Of a DNA stretch of 64,000 nt, positions 8,785 through 17,412 are shown piece by piece (positions within the stretch are counted from its first letter, which is position 1; the number at the start of each line of letters is the position of its first letter). Made by a program: the position numbers and the translations under genes. Source of the DNA: Caulobacter sp. NIBR1757 (lineage in GTDB: Bacteria; Pseudomonadota; Alphaproteobacteria; Caulobacterales; Caulobacteraceae); assembly GCF_027912495.1 (NCBI RefSeq), contig NZ_CP115463.1, forward strand, positions 310,001 through 374,000, written 5' to 3'. Under the pieces are notes generated by a model that saw only the letters and a list, made by a program, of their open reading frames with translations, was not told the DNA's origin and searched no databases.

Positions 8785-9551
8785 GCGCTGACCCCCAGAA
8801 CATCGGCGCCGTCCTGGCCGACATCGTCGAGGAGGCCGGCCGGCTGATCCTGCCCCTGTGGCGCACGGCCCTGACCGTCGACGCCAAGGCCGACGACAGC
8901 CCGGTCACCGAAGCCGACCGCCAGGGCGAAATCCTCATCACCCGTCTGCTGGCCGAACGGTTTCCCGATATCCCGGTCATCGGCGAGGAGCATGCCTCCG
9001 AGTACGGCACGCCCGACGAAATCGGCCCGCGCTTCTTCCTCGTCGATCCGGTCGATGGCACCAAGGCCTTCGTGCGCGGCGATCCGAGCTGGACGGTCAA
9101 CATCGGCCTGATCCAGGACCGCCATCCGATCGCCGGCGCGGTCTGCATGCCGGCCAGCGGCGAGACCTGGTACACCTCCGAGAGCGGCGCCTTGAAACGG
9201 GTGAACGGCGCGCCTGCGCAAGGCTGCCGGGTCCGCCCCTGGCCGCAGGGGCAGGCGATCGCCCTGATCAGCCACACCATGAAGGAAGAGACCACCCGCA
9301 AGCTGGCCGAGACCTATCGGTTCGACACCACGCTGGCGATCGACTCCTCGGTGAAGCTCTGCCGCATCGCCGAGGGTTCGGCGGATATCTATCCCCGCCA
9401 CGGCCCGACCAGCGAATGGGACATCGCCGCCGCCCAGGCCGTGCTGGAAGCCGCCGGCGGCACGGTGCTGACGCCCGAGGGCGCCCCCTTCCTCTATGGC
9501 AAGGCCGACGAGCAGTTCCGCAACGGCTGGTTTGTGGCGCGGGGTGGCTAG
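8781..9551 (+). CDS. Inositol monophosphatase family, CysQ-like 3'(2'),5'-bisphosphate nucleotidase
   Basis: 256 residues. The metal and phosphate sites of the FIG superfamily are present: VIGEEHASE, FLVDPVDGTKAFVRG, and near the C-terminus TSEWDIAAAQAVLEAAGG. DPVDGTKxF is the motif of bisphosphate nucleotidases and related phosphatases, which remove adenosine 3',5'-bisphosphate left over from sulfate activation or use. A link with the PAPS-using sulfotransferase at 3.6 kb is plausible but is inference. The start is GTG at 8781, overlapping the DUF3553 stop. Confidence 0.85.
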   Translation: MSADPQNIGAVLADIVEEAGRLILPLWRTALTVDAKADDSPVTEADRQGEILITRLLAERFPDIPVIGEEHASEYGTPDEIGPRFFLVDPVDGTKAFVRGDPSWTVNIGLIQDRHPIAGAVCMPASGETWYTSESGALKRVNGAPAQGCRVRPWPQGQAIALISHTMKEETTRKLAETYRFDTTLAIDSSVKLCRIAEGSADIYPRHGPTSEWDIAAAQAVLEAAGGTVLTPEGAPFLYGKADEQFRNGWFVARGG

Positions 9552-9555
9552 GCGC

Positions 9556-10653
9556 ATGCACCTGATTGGACGCCTGCTTTCCCTGGCGCTGCTGCTGCCG
9601 GCCCTGCCAGCGATGGCGCAGACTGGAACGGCGAGCCCGGGCTTCAACTACTTCCATCGCGCCGGGGCCACGCTGGAGGTCCACGAGGCGGACATCCGCT
9701 TCTGCGAAGGCGAGGCTCGCAAGACGGTGGCGCAATACGTCGAGGCCGGCCACTACGACAAGCCGAGGCCGGGCCTCTTCAACACGGCGCTGCTGAATGC
9801 CGTCCAGCTTCAGTTCGACCGCAATCAGGTGCAGGCCAATATCGAGACCTGCATGCTGATCCGGGGCTGGTCGGTCGTGCGGCCGCCGGCCGCCGACGAA
9901 CAGAGCCTGCTTGGCGCCCACCAGGCGTCGCTGGTGAGCTACCTCTCCGCCCGGGTCGGCGCGGCCACGCCACAGGGCGCTGAGATTCGGCGATACGATC
10001 CGACCCTGGCCATCGTCTACACGATGCCCGGCTACGCGTCGAAGCCTCAGGAATCCTTGAGCTACCGCGCCGTGTTCGGAACCGAGCCGCCGGTCTTCGC
10101 CCTACCCAAAGCGGCCGAATGGCCGGAGGAATGGCAGTTCCTCAATCGCGTCAAGGCGCCCGCCGCGCTTGGACCGGCTACGACGCTGCTAATCGTCCGA
10201 ACCCACGGCACGCGACCCGGCCAGCAGATCAACCTGCGCTTCATGCGGATCGAAGAGCGGGCGAGCGACAGCCCCGCCCTGCAGGTGTTCCAGGCGTCCA
10301 GTCCGACAAAGATGTTCTGGAAGGCCGGCACACCCATGCAGGATATCTATGTGTTTGAGGTTCCGCCCGGCCGCTGGCTGCTCCTGGGCGACACCATCAG
10401 CACCTTCTGCCTGGGCGCGCCGGGCTTCGAGGTGAAGGCAGGCGAGGCGGTGTTCGCGGGGACGTTCAGCTCGGAGGTCGTTGGCGACCTGCAGCCGAAG
10501 ATGGCCGTGGAGCCGGCCGCCGCTGCTCTGCCGCCGGCCCTTGCCGGCCGTCTGCGAGCCGCCGAGTGGCGGAATGGCTACGCTTTCGACTGTGGCTCGC
10601 CCCCCGCTACCCTGCTGCGCGCCTTTGAGGTCACGGGCGCGACTTCGAAATGA
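9556..10653 (+). CDS. Exported protein of unknown function
   Basis: 365 residues starting at MHLIGRLL, four bases after the CysQ-like gene. There is a signal peptide (LLSLALLLPALPAMAQ, likely cleavage after AMA). The body has a segment with FCEGEARKTVAQYVEAGHYDKP and CMLIRGWSVV, suggestive of a lipoprotein-like 'lid' repeat around two cysteines, and a C-terminal beta-rich part with PPGRWLLLGD. No domain is recognised. The close spacing suggests the same transcript as the two preceding genes. Confidence 0.75.
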   Translation: MHLIGRLLSLALLLPALPAMAQTGTASPGFNYFHRAGATLEVHEADIRFCEGEARKTVAQYVEAGHYDKPRPGLFNTALLNAVQLQFDRNQVQANIETCMLIRGWSVVRPPAADEQSLLGAHQASLVSYLSARVGAATPQGAEIRRYDPTLAIVYTMPGYASKPQESLSYRAVFGTEPPVFALPKAAEWPEEWQFLNRVKAPAALGPATTLLIVRTHGTRPGQQINLRFMRIEERASDSPALQVFQASSPTKMFWKAGTPMQDIYVFEVPPGRWLLLGDTISTFCLGAPGFEVKAGEAVFAGTFSSEVVGDLQPKMAVEPAAAALPPALAGRLRAAEWRNGYAFDCGSPPATLLRAFEVTGATSK

Positions 10654-10709
10654 TCGCCATCCTCGCGCCCCAATAGCCGGTGCACCATGCCCGGTCGGGG
10701 GGAGCGGGC

Positions 10710-11273
10710 ATGATCCATCGGGTGCTGCTGTGGGCGGGCGTGGCCCTGCCCTTCGTCTATTTCGCCAATCTGTTCGGGACTGCCCTGGCCTGGCCGGGGT
10801 TCGAGCATGGGGCGACCCTGCCCAGCGAGCTGGGAATGGCGGCCTCGCCGTTGGCCGGGGTGTTCAACGCTGGTCTGGCGGCGAGCGGGGTGCTGGGGAT
10901 CGCCGGGGCGGCCGGCCTCTGGCTGGCGCGGCGCAGCCCGGCGGCGGCGCTGCTCGGCCTGTGCCTGGCCCTGCCGGCCCTGTCGTTGATCGTGGCGGCG
11001 GCGTTTCCGCTGCCCAGCCCGCATCACCTGGCCTTCAACATCGTGCTGGCCGGCGCGCTGGTCCCGCCCCTGGCCGTCCTCACCCTCTGGCCGGCTGACC
11101 GGCGCTGGGCCGTCATCCTGCTCGGGGTCGTCCTGGTCGAGGTGGCGCTGGTGGTTTTGCAGCTGGCGGGCGCTGCGACCGCCGACACCGTCGGATGGTT
11201 CGTCCGGGCGCTGGGCCTGGTCATCTTCGGGGCGGCGGCGGTCGCCTGCTGGCGCAGCCTGCGGCTCGCCTAG
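10710..11273 (+). CDS. Small multi-pass membrane protein, DUF998-like
   Basis: 187 residues with about five hydrophobic helices (LLWAGVALPFVYFANLF, AASGVLGIAGAAGLWLA, AALLGLCLALPALSLIVAAAF, HHLAFNIVLAGALVPPLAVL, VILLGVVLVEVALVVLQLAG). The arrangement resembles DUF998 membrane proteins of unknown role. The ATG at 10710 is chosen over the GTG at 10680 because GGGGGGAG lies just before it. Its TAG stop shares the palindrome CTAG (11270-11273) with the stop of the opposing gene. Confidence 0.75.
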   Translation: MIHRVLLWAGVALPFVYFANLFGTALAWPGFEHGATLPSELGMAASPLAGVFNAGLAASGVLGIAGAAGLWLARRSPAAALLGLCLALPALSLIVAAAFPLPSPHHLAFNIVLAGALVPPLAVLTLWPADRRWAVILLGVVLVEVALVVLQLAGAATADTVGWFVRALGLVIFGAAAVACWRSLRLA

Positions 11274-11716
11274 GCCTTCGGGGCCTTGGCCAGCTGGTCT
11301 TCGCGCCAGCCGATTTCCTGCTCGATGATCTCTTCGGAGGCGATGCCGGCGAAGTCCTCGGGCTCGAAGAAGCGGCGCAGTTCGATGGCGCAGTCGACGT
11401 CGCCGTCCTTGAAGTCGGGGCGCGGGACCTTGGAGAGCCACATCAGGGCCTCGTCCCAGTCCTTGACGTTGAGCACCCAGTAGCCGCCGATCAGCTCCTT
11501 GGTCTCGGCGAACGGCCCGTCGGTGATCACCCGCTTGCCGTTCTTGAAGCCCAACCGCGCCCCTTTGGATGACGGATGCAGGCCCGCCCCGTCGACCAGC
11601 ACCCCGGCGGCGATCAGTTCGTTATTGAAGACGCCCATTTCCTCCACCTGCTCGGTGGTCGGCATGACGCCGGCTTCGGTTTCGGCGGTGGCCTTGACGA
11701 TCATCAGAACACGCAT
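11270..11716 (-). CDS. YCII-domain (DGPF) family protein
   Basis: 148 residues. It begins MRVLMIVKATAETEAG and contains ITDGPFAETKELIGGYWVL, the DGPF/YCII signature, followed by WDEALMWLSKVPRP. These small ferredoxin-like proteins are often encoded near ECF sigma factors or regulators, and their chemistry is mostly unknown. The start at 11716 has GGAG eight bases upstream; the longer frame to 11791 is not needed. Convergent with the membrane protein gene, sharing the CTAG stop palindrome. Confidence 0.88.
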   Translation of the reverse strand: MRVLMIVKATAETEAGVMPTTEQVEEMGVFNNELIAAGVLVDGAGLHPSSKGARLGFKNGKRVITDGPFAETKELIGGYWVLNVKDWDEALMWLSKVPRPDFKDGDVDCAIELRRFFEPEDFAGIASEEIIEQEIGWREDQLAKAPKA

Positions 11717-11810
11717 GGTCTTCACTCCGGTTGGAGGCCGCCTGGCGGCCGGTTCGCCCGCAGGACGAACGGCCCTCAGCCAGGCCGACATTTTTTGTTC
11801 GAAGTTTTTG

Positions 11811-12407
11811 TCAGGCCCGTTTGACGGACAGAATCTTCACGTAGGTCGCCAGCATCTGGCCGACCATGGCCGGATTGTCGGCCTTCTGCGACTTGGGCAT
11901 GACCAGGATGCGTTTGACGATGTCCATGCCTTCGACCACCTGGCCGAAGGCGGCGAAGCCCGCGTTGTCGCCGGTCGCGGCCGGGTTGGCGTCCAGATAG
12001 CCGGCGTCCCCGACGCAGATAAAGAAGTCGCTGGTCCCGGTGCCCGGCGCATATCGGGCCAGGCTGACCGTGCCATCGACGTGCTTCAGCCCGGTCTGGG
12101 TGGTCGGCTCGTGGGCCACCGGCGGGATCGGCTTGCCGGGCTTGGCCCCGCCCTGGACCAGGCCCATCAGCGGATTGGTCGACACCGCCATGCCGCGATA
12201 GATCTCGCCGCCGTTGTAGCGACCGGCGTCGACGTATTTCAGGAAGTTGGCCACCGTCAGCGGGGCCTTGTCGGCGAGGAGGTCCAGCACCAGCGGGCCT
12301 TCGCCTGTGGTTATGGTCACCCGAACCACGCCGGGGGTCGCGGTCTGGGCCAGGACCGGTGTGGCGGCGGCGGCGGCGAGGCCGGTCAGGACGGTGCGGC
12401 GGATCAT
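11811..12407 (-). CDS. Cyclophilin-type peptidyl-prolyl cis-trans isomerase, exported
   Basis: 198 residues. The signal-like N-terminus is MIRRTVLTGLAAAAATPVLAQ. The cyclophilin core follows, with DKAPLTVANFLKYVDAGRYN, then YRGM, and FGQVVEGMDIVKRI near the C-terminus. The family catalyses proline isomerisation during folding; the signal places it in the periplasm. Some active-site positions of canonical cyclophilins (FHRVI, QGGD) are replaced here by IYRGM and VQGGA, so activity may be altered. It stands alone between an YCII gene and an aminotransferase gene on the same strand. Confidence 0.87.
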   Translation of the reverse strand: MIRRTVLTGLAAAAATPVLAQTATPGVVRVTITTGEGPLVLDLLADKAPLTVANFLKYVDAGRYNGGEIYRGMAVSTNPLMGLVQGGAKPGKPIPPVAHEPTTQTGLKHVDGTVSLARYAPGTGTSDFFICVGDAGYLDANPAATGDNAGFAAFGQVVEGMDIVKRILVMPKSQKADNPAMVGQMLATYVKILSVKRA

Positions 12408-12453
12408 GGCGGTCTCCTTGAGGCGAATCCTAGCCCGAGGGTCGCCTGCCTGA

Positions 12454-13845
12454 CTACCGCCGGATGTTGGCGATAATCTGCGCCGCGAAGTCCACGTCCG
12501 CCTCGGTGTTGCGGAAACTGGGCGTCAGCCGCACATGCCGCGTCGCATAGGGCGCCGCCGAGCCGATCACCTTCGAACTGCGTAGGCGCCGCACCACCGC
12601 GTCCGCCGACAGGCCCGGCAGGTCGAAGCTGACGATGCCAGCGCTCAAGGCCGGGTCCATCGGGGTGCGCAGCACCACATGCGGCATCTGGCTGAGCGCC
12701 AGCTTCAGCCGGCTGGCCAGACTGCGGGTCCGCGCCGCGATCGCCGCCTTGCCGACCATGCCGTGGAAGGCGAAGGCCTCGCTCAGAGCCCAGACATGCT
12801 CGAAGGCCTTGAAGCCGCCCGGGGTCATCCGCGCTCCGGTGGTCGCGCCCGGATCGTAGCCGCCCAGCCAGGCGCCGTAGGCGTTGGGGGCCAGGAAGCT
12901 GGGGATGGTCGGCTCGAAGCGGGCCAGGCTGTCGGGGCGAAAGTAGACCACGCCGGTGCCGCGCGGTCCGAACAGCCACTTGTGACAGCCGGCGGCCAGC
13001 ACGTCGGCGCCCAACTGGTCGAAGGTGATGTCCTCGACCCCGAAGCCATGCACCCCGTCGACGATCAGCAGCACCTTGCGGCCGGGATCGCGGCCGGCGT
13101 TGACGCTCTTCAGGGCCTGGGCGATCTCCGGGATCGGCATCTTCAGCCCGGTCGAGCTGTGCACCCAGGTCAGCGCCAGCACCCGCGTGCGCTCGGTGAT
13201 GGCGGCCATCAGCCGGCCGACGATCTGGGCCTTGCTGGTCGTGGCGGCCTGGTCGAACAGGCTGATCTTCTTCACCGTCGCCCCGCTGCGCCGCGCCGCC
13301 AGCCGCAGGCTCTCGTGGGTGACATAGTAGTCGTGGGTGGTGGTCAGGATCTCCTCGCCGTAGCCGACGAGCAGGCCGTTGTAGACAAGCCCGATGCCGC
13401 TGGTGGTGCTTTCGGTCAGGGCGATGGCGTCGGGGTCAGCGCCGAAATAGAGCCCGGCCGCCCGCCGCGCGGCGTTCTGCAGGGGGCGGTTGTTGGCCTC
13501 CAGATAGGTGACCGGGTTGGCGTCCAGGGCGTCTCTGTGACGGGCGATGGCGTTGCGCACGATGCGGGGATGGCTGGCGAACAGCATCGCCGACAGGTTC
13601 ACCCAGCTCCAGTCCAGGGCCCACTGGCCGCGCACCCAGTTCCAGTCGACGGTGGCTGGCGGCGGCTCCATCGGCGGTGGCGCGTCATGGTGCTCGGGCC
13701 CGCCGAAGTCGGGATCGCTGTCGGGCGGATCGCCCGGACCGGGGGCCTCCTGCGCCTGCGCCATCGCCGTGGCGGCCAGCGCCAGGCCGGCCCCGCCCAG
13801 CAGGCTTCTGCGGCTCATCGCGCCGGTTTGCGTCTCGTCGGACAT
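12454..13845 (-). CDS. Class V aminotransferase-like PLP enzyme with Tat-type signal
   Basis: 463 residues. N-terminal SRRSLLGGAGLALAATAMAQAQ is a Tat-type signal, so the protein is probably exported already folded with its cofactor. The PLP lysine is Lys289 in AAGCHKWLFGPRGTG, and ALTESTTSGIG and LTWVHSSTGL match the class V fold shared with isopenicillin N epimerase-like and cysteine-desulfurase-like proteins. A proline-rich linker (EAPGPGDPPDSDPD) follows the signal. GGAGGGG just before the ATG supports the start. The substrate is unknown. Confidence 0.88.
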   Translation of the reverse strand: MSDETQTGAMSRRSLLGGAGLALAATAMAQAQEAPGPGDPPDSDPDFGGPEHHDAPPPMEPPPATVDWNWVRGQWALDWSWVNLSAMLFASHPRIVRNAIARHRDALDANPVTYLEANNRPLQNAARRAAGLYFGADPDAIALTESTTSGIGLVYNGLLVGYGEEILTTTHDYYVTHESLRLAARRSGATVKKISLFDQAATTSKAQIVGRLMAAITERTRVLALTWVHSSTGLKMPIPEIAQALKSVNAGRDPGRKVLLIVDGVHGFGVEDITFDQLGADVLAAGCHKWLFGPRGTGVVYFRPDSLARFEPTIPSFLAPNAYGAWLGGYDPGATTGARMTPGGFKAFEHVWALSEAFAFHGMVGKAAIAARTRSLASRLKLALSQMPHVVLRTPMDPALSAGIVSFDLPGLSADAVVRRLRSSKVIGSAAPYATRHVRLTPSFRNTEADVDFAAQIIANIRR

Positions 13846-13986
13846 AACCCCTCCGTCCCCCGGCGGCCAACCTTTCAGGCCGGGCTCATGTCGGCATCAA
13901 GTTTCTGGCGAGGCGGGAGTTCCATCCGGCCCTTTCCTTCCCCTCCGTCAAAGAGTCATGTTGCCCGCGCGGGAGAAACGAGAACC

Positions 13987-15270
13987 ATGACCGACACCCT
14001 TCGAATTCCGGACGAGATCGCCTTCAAGGCCATCGACCCCAAGGCCTACGCCGACGGATCCGTGCATGAGGCCTTCCGCTGGCTGCGGGAAAACCAGCCG
14101 CTCGGCCGGGCCGAGCTGGAGGGGGTGGAGCCCTTCTGGCTGGTGACCAAACATGCCGACATTCTGGAGATCAGCCGCCAGAACGACCTGTTCCATTCCG
14201 GCGACCGGCCGACCACCTTCACCACCAAGGAGGCAGAAGCCGCCGTGCGCCAGATGACCGGCGGCAGCCCGCACCTGGTGCGCACCCTGGTGCAGATGGA
14301 CGCCCCCGATCACCCCAAGTACCGGGTGATGACCCAGTCCTGGTTCCTGCCGCAGAACATCCGCAAGCTGGAGGACCGCATCCGCCAGATCGCCCGCGAG
14401 CACGTCGACCACATGGCGGCGCTGGGCGGGGAATGCGACTTCGTCAACGAAATCGCGCTGTTCTATCCGCTGCGGGTGATCATGGAGATCCTCGGCGTGC
14501 CGCCGGAAGACGAGCCCCGCATGCTGCGCCTGACCCAGGAGCTGTTCGGGGCCCAGGACCCGGAACTGAACCGGGACCGCAAGGAGGCCATGGATGTCGC
14601 CGCCGGCATGGAAATGATGCAGGGGATCATCGCCGACTTCTTCATGTATTTCAAAGGCATCACCGACGACCGCAAGGCCGAGCCCAAGGGCGACGTGGCC
14701 AGCGTCATCGCCAACGCCCAGATCGACGGCGTGCCGATCAACGACTTTGAGGCGATGAGTTACTACGTCATCGTCGCCACCGCCGGCCACGACACCACCT
14801 CGTCCTCGACGGCGGCGGCGATCTGGGGCTTGGCGGCTAATCCCGAGGAGTTCGCCAAGGTCAAGGCCGACCCCTCGCTGATCCCCGGCCTGGTCGATGA
14901 GGCGATCCGCTGGATGACGCCGGTGAAGCACTTCATGCGCTCAGCCACCGAGGACACCGAGGTCGCCGGCCGGAAGATCGCCAAGGGTGACTGGCTGTGG
15001 CTGGCCTATCCGTCAGGCAACCGCGACGAAGAGGTGTTCAACGACCCCGACGCCTTCCGCGTCGATCGCAAGGACGGCAAGCACCTGGCCTTCGGCTACG
15101 GCGCCCACCTGTGCCTGGGCCAGCATCTGGCCAAGATGGAAATGCGCATCCTGTTCGAGGAAATGCTGCCACGGCTGAAGAGCCTGTCGCTGAACGGCGA
15201 ACCGAAACTGGCGCAGGCGAACTTCGTCGGCGGTCCCAAGACGCTGCCGATCAAGTACGAGATGGCCTGA
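13987..15270 (+). CDS. Cytochrome P450
   Basis: 427 residues starting at MTDTLRIPDE. It has the oxygen-activating I-helix AGHDTTSS, the ExxR motif EAIR, and the heme-ligand loop FGYGAHLCLGQ with Cys376. This is a soluble bacterial class I type P450 that needs separate ferredoxin and reductase partners, none encoded nearby. The overall sequence looks like the alphaproteobacterial terpene/steroid/alkane groups, but the substrate cannot be set from the sequence. Start supported by GGGAGAAACGAG upstream. Transcribed away from the Tat-signal aminotransferase gene. Confidence 0.95.
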   Translation: MTDTLRIPDEIAFKAIDPKAYADGSVHEAFRWLRENQPLGRAELEGVEPFWLVTKHADILEISRQNDLFHSGDRPTTFTTKEAEAAVRQMTGGSPHLVRTLVQMDAPDHPKYRVMTQSWFLPQNIRKLEDRIRQIAREHVDHMAALGGECDFVNEIALFYPLRVIMEILGVPPEDEPRMLRLTQELFGAQDPELNRDRKEAMDVAAGMEMMQGIIADFFMYFKGITDDRKAEPKGDVASVIANAQIDGVPINDFEAMSYYVIVATAGHDTTSSSTAAAIWGLAANPEEFAKVKADPSLIPGLVDEAIRWMTPVKHFMRSATEDTEVAGRKIAKGDWLWLAYPSGNRDEEVFNDPDAFRVDRKDGKHLAFGYGAHLCLGQHLAKMEMRILFEEMLPRLKSLSLNGEPKLAQANFVGGPKTLPIKYEMA

Positions 15271-15287
15271 CGCCGGCAGAGAGATAC

Positions 15288-15360
15288 GGGGACACTATAC
15301 CTATCTCATTTCGCTGCACGACCGCCGCACCGCCGGTGACGAGATAGGTATAGTGTCCCC
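15288..15360. repeat. 20-base perfect inverted repeat, GGGGACACTATA type
   Basis: GGGGACACTATACCTATCTC at 15288-15307 is repeated as its exact reverse complement at 15341-15360, separated by 33 bases. It lies just after the P450 gene and could fold into a long hairpin or be a small mobile remnant. A shorter match, GGGGACACTATA, lies at 56773-56784 at a duplication breakpoint. No transposase is adjacent. Confidence 0.8.
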
Positions 15361-15390
15361 TTATCTCGGTGGGGTTTGCCCCAACGAAAA

Positions 15391-15416
15391 ACGGCCCCGG
15401 ATTGCTCCGGGGCCGT
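15391..15416 (-). terminator. Rho-independent terminator of the entericidin gene
   Basis: A perfect 10-base stem (ACGGCCCCGG with CCGGGGCCGT) around a six-base loop; on the minus strand it is followed by TTTTCG. It lies 22 bases beyond the stop of the entericidin gene. Confidence 0.85.
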
Positions 15417-15438
15417 CTTGAAGGCTGACCGCCGAACT

Positions 15439-15579
15439 TTAGTTCGGCTTCGCGGCTTCAGCGGTGTCCGAGACGGCGTCGCCGGCGGCCGAAACGTCTT
15501 CGCCGGCGCCCTTGACGGTGTTGCAGGCGGCGGTGGTCAGGCAGGCGGCCATGGCGGCCAGAACGATCAGCTTACGCAT
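15439..15579 (-). CDS. Entericidin A/B family small lipoprotein
   Basis: 46 residues: signal MRKLIVLAAMAACLTTAAC with lipobox TAAC, then NTVKGAGEDVSAAGDAVSDTA, the entericidin sequence. The mature lipid-anchored peptide would sit in the cell envelope. Entericidins are stress-associated small lipoproteins and known members of alphaproteobacterial EcfG regulons. An EcfG-type promoter lies 59 bases upstream and a strong terminator follows, so this is a single-gene transcript. The longer open frame to 15669 is not used. Confidence 0.92.
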   Translation of the reverse strand: MRKLIVLAAMAACLTTAACNTVKGAGEDVSAAGDAVSDTAEAAKPN

Positions 15580-15637
15580 ACGGAATTCTCCTGTTGGTCG
15601 CCCCCAAAACGCAGGGCTGGATAACTTGCGGGAGAAG

Positions 15638-15662
15638 AACGTCAGGAGCTTGGGCGGGTTCC
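15638..15662 (-). promoter_or_regulatory. EcfG-type promoter for the entericidin gene
   Basis: On the minus strand GGAAC (15662-15658), 16 bases, then CGTT (15641-15638). This is the general-stress sigma factor consensus, and CGTT lies about 59 bases before the entericidin ATG. The phyK stop is only 14 bases further, so the promoter lies in the short gap. Confidence 0.8.
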
Positions 15663-15675
15663 CGCCCATCGTCGG

Positions 15676-17412
15676 TCAGGCGACAGATTCTGGCGTCGGG
15701 AACACCAATGTCACAGTCAGGCCGCCGGCCGGATTGATCGCCATCTCGGTGCGGCCCCGCAACTGGCGCGAAAACGCCGTCATCAGGGTGCGGCCGACAC
15801 CCTTGGCTTCGAGGGTTTCCATCGGCGGACGCAGGCCGCCGCCGTCGTCGGAGATGTTCAGCATCGCCTCCGGACCATCGACCTTGAAATCCACCGTCAG
15901 CGTCCCGCCGTGATCGGCCAGGCCGTGTTTCTGGGCGTTGGTGATGGCCTCGACGGCGAACAGGGCGATCGGCGCCAGCTTGTCCGGATCGATGATCAGC
16001 CTATCGGCCCGCACCTCCAGCCGCACGGTGCCGTTGGCGGTCTCGGTCATCATCAACTGGGCGGTCAGTTCCTCGAGGAAGGGCCGCAGGTCGGCATGGC
16101 GCAGGTCGCTGCCCTGGTAGAGGGCGCGGTAGATGAGGGCTAGCGCCGTGATCCGCTGGCGGGTGTCGTTGATCGCCTGGCGGGCGCCGGGGTCGGTCAG
16201 GGCCCGTTCCTGCATCGACAGCAGGGAGGAGATGACCTGCAGGTTGTTCTTCACCCGGTGGTGAATCTCGCGCAGCAGGTCGTCCTTCTGGGTCAGGTTT
16301 TCCTGCAGGGTGGTGTCGCGGGCGACGATGGCGGCGGCCATCTCGTCGAGGGTCTCGGCCAGCTGGCGGATCTCCGGCGGCGCGGCCTCGGCCTGCAGCG
16401 GGCGGACGGTGAAGCGGCCGCGGGCGTAGATGTCGGCGATCCGCTGCAGATAGACGATCCAGCGCACCACCGCCTGGTCCGCCGCCCAGAACACCGCCAG
16501 CAGGGCGACGCTGAACGCCAGCAGGGGGAAGACCAGCCCCGACAGAGGGTCCAGCCAGGAGCTGGAGAAAATCCCCTTCGACGGCGCCGACAGCACCACA
16601 TAGAGATCGCCGTAGAGCGGGGCGATGGAATAGACCCGCTCGCCGTCGGCCGCCCCCGGGGCCGTGATCAGCGCCCCTTCAGGGGCCTTGGCCTGGTCGA
16701 CCCAGGCCTTGGGAATGAGCGGGAAGGCCTTGGGCTGCGAGGACGAGAGGATAGCGCCGCTGGAATTGACCAGGGCCACCTCGGCCCCCTTGGGCAGGGC
16801 CCGGCCCGCGGTTTCCGGCCGTAGGCTGCTCAGGGGAATGACGGCGGTCAGCACGCCGTCGGGCGAGCTTCCGCGCACCGAGGCCAGCAGCACCGGCTCC
16901 GGCGCCAGGGTGCGGCTGGTATCGACAACGGTGGTTTCGGACTTGCCCTTGAACAAGTCGCTGAACCAGGGTTGGTCGCGGCGCCGCGGATCGGCCGGCA
17001 CGCCGGCGGCGGAACAGGACACCCGACCGGTGGCGTCGAAGCGGATCAGGTTGGCGTAGCCCGGCAGCCGCCGGGTGATGTCGTGCAGCCGGTTGGCGCA
17101 GTCGAAGCCGACCACGCCGGGGGCCAGGGTTTCCAGCAGCACCTGGCTGGCCTGCATGCGGGCCGTGGCGCGGGCGACGCTGCGCTGCGCCGCCCTCTGA
17201 AGCTCGCCGCGCTGTTCGGACGCCTCACGGCGAAAGGAGAGGGCCGACTGCACGGCGCCGAGCAGCAGCACGGGAATCAGCGCCAGGGCCAGGGCCCCGG
17301 CCAGGCGCGCGCGGATGGTGCGGGCGTCCCCGGCTCCTTTCTGTATGGGAGCGGGGGCGACCGCGTCCTCGGGCTCATCCGGCCCGAGCCGTCCGCGAAG
17401 AAACCGCTTCAC
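15676..17412 (-). CDS. phyK: PhyK-like sensor histidine kinase of the general stress response
   Basis: 578 residues. A membrane helix (LALALIPVLLLGAVQSAL) is followed by an extracytoplasmic sensor region of about 250 residues, a second helix (LVFPLLAFSVALLAVFWAA), a HAMP-like linker and a HisKA_2 kinase core: REIHHRVKNNLQVISSLLSM with His at about 384, N-box EAITNAQKHG and SDDGGGL. This kinase class phosphorylates PhyR. The start is GTG at 17412, overlapping the ecfG stop as GTGA, so it is in the nepR-ecfG-phyK transcript. The same order of genes is known in Caulobacter. The signal sensed cannot be read. Confidence 0.9.
   Translation of the reverse strand: MKRFLRGRLGPDEPEDAVAPAPIQKGAGDARTIRARLAGALALALIPVLLLGAVQSALSFRREASEQRGELQRAAQRSVARATARMQASQVLLETLAPGVVGFDCANRLHDITRRLPGYANLIRFDATGRVSCSAAGVPADPRRRDQPWFSDLFKGKSETTVVDTSRTLAPEPVLLASVRGSSPDGVLTAVIPLSSLRPETAGRALPKGAEVALVNSSGAILSSSQPKAFPLIPKAWVDQAKAPEGALITAPGAADGERVYSIAPLYGDLYVVLSAPSKGIFSSSWLDPLSGLVFPLLAFSVALLAVFWAADQAVVRWIVYLQRIADIYARGRFTVRPLQAEAAPPEIRQLAETLDEMAAAIVARDTTLQENLTQKDDLLREIHHRVKNNLQVISSLLSMQERALTDPGARQAINDTRQRITALALIYRALYQGSDLRHADLRPFLEELTAQLMMTETANGTVRLEVRADRLIIDPDKLAPIALFAVEAITNAQKHGLADHGGTLTVDFKVDGPEAMLNISDDGGGLRPPMETLEAKGVGRTLMTAFSRQLRGRTEMAINPAGGLTVTLVFPTPESVA

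Noticed and set aside
10680..10709. GTG start for the DUF998-like protein
   Set aside because: The ATG at 10710 has a much better ribosome site and starts directly with the first membrane helix.
12679..13986. Upstream extension of the P450 frame across the aminotransferase gene
   Set aside because: The extension is antisense to a clear gene; the ATG at 13987 has a ribosome site and fits P450 length.
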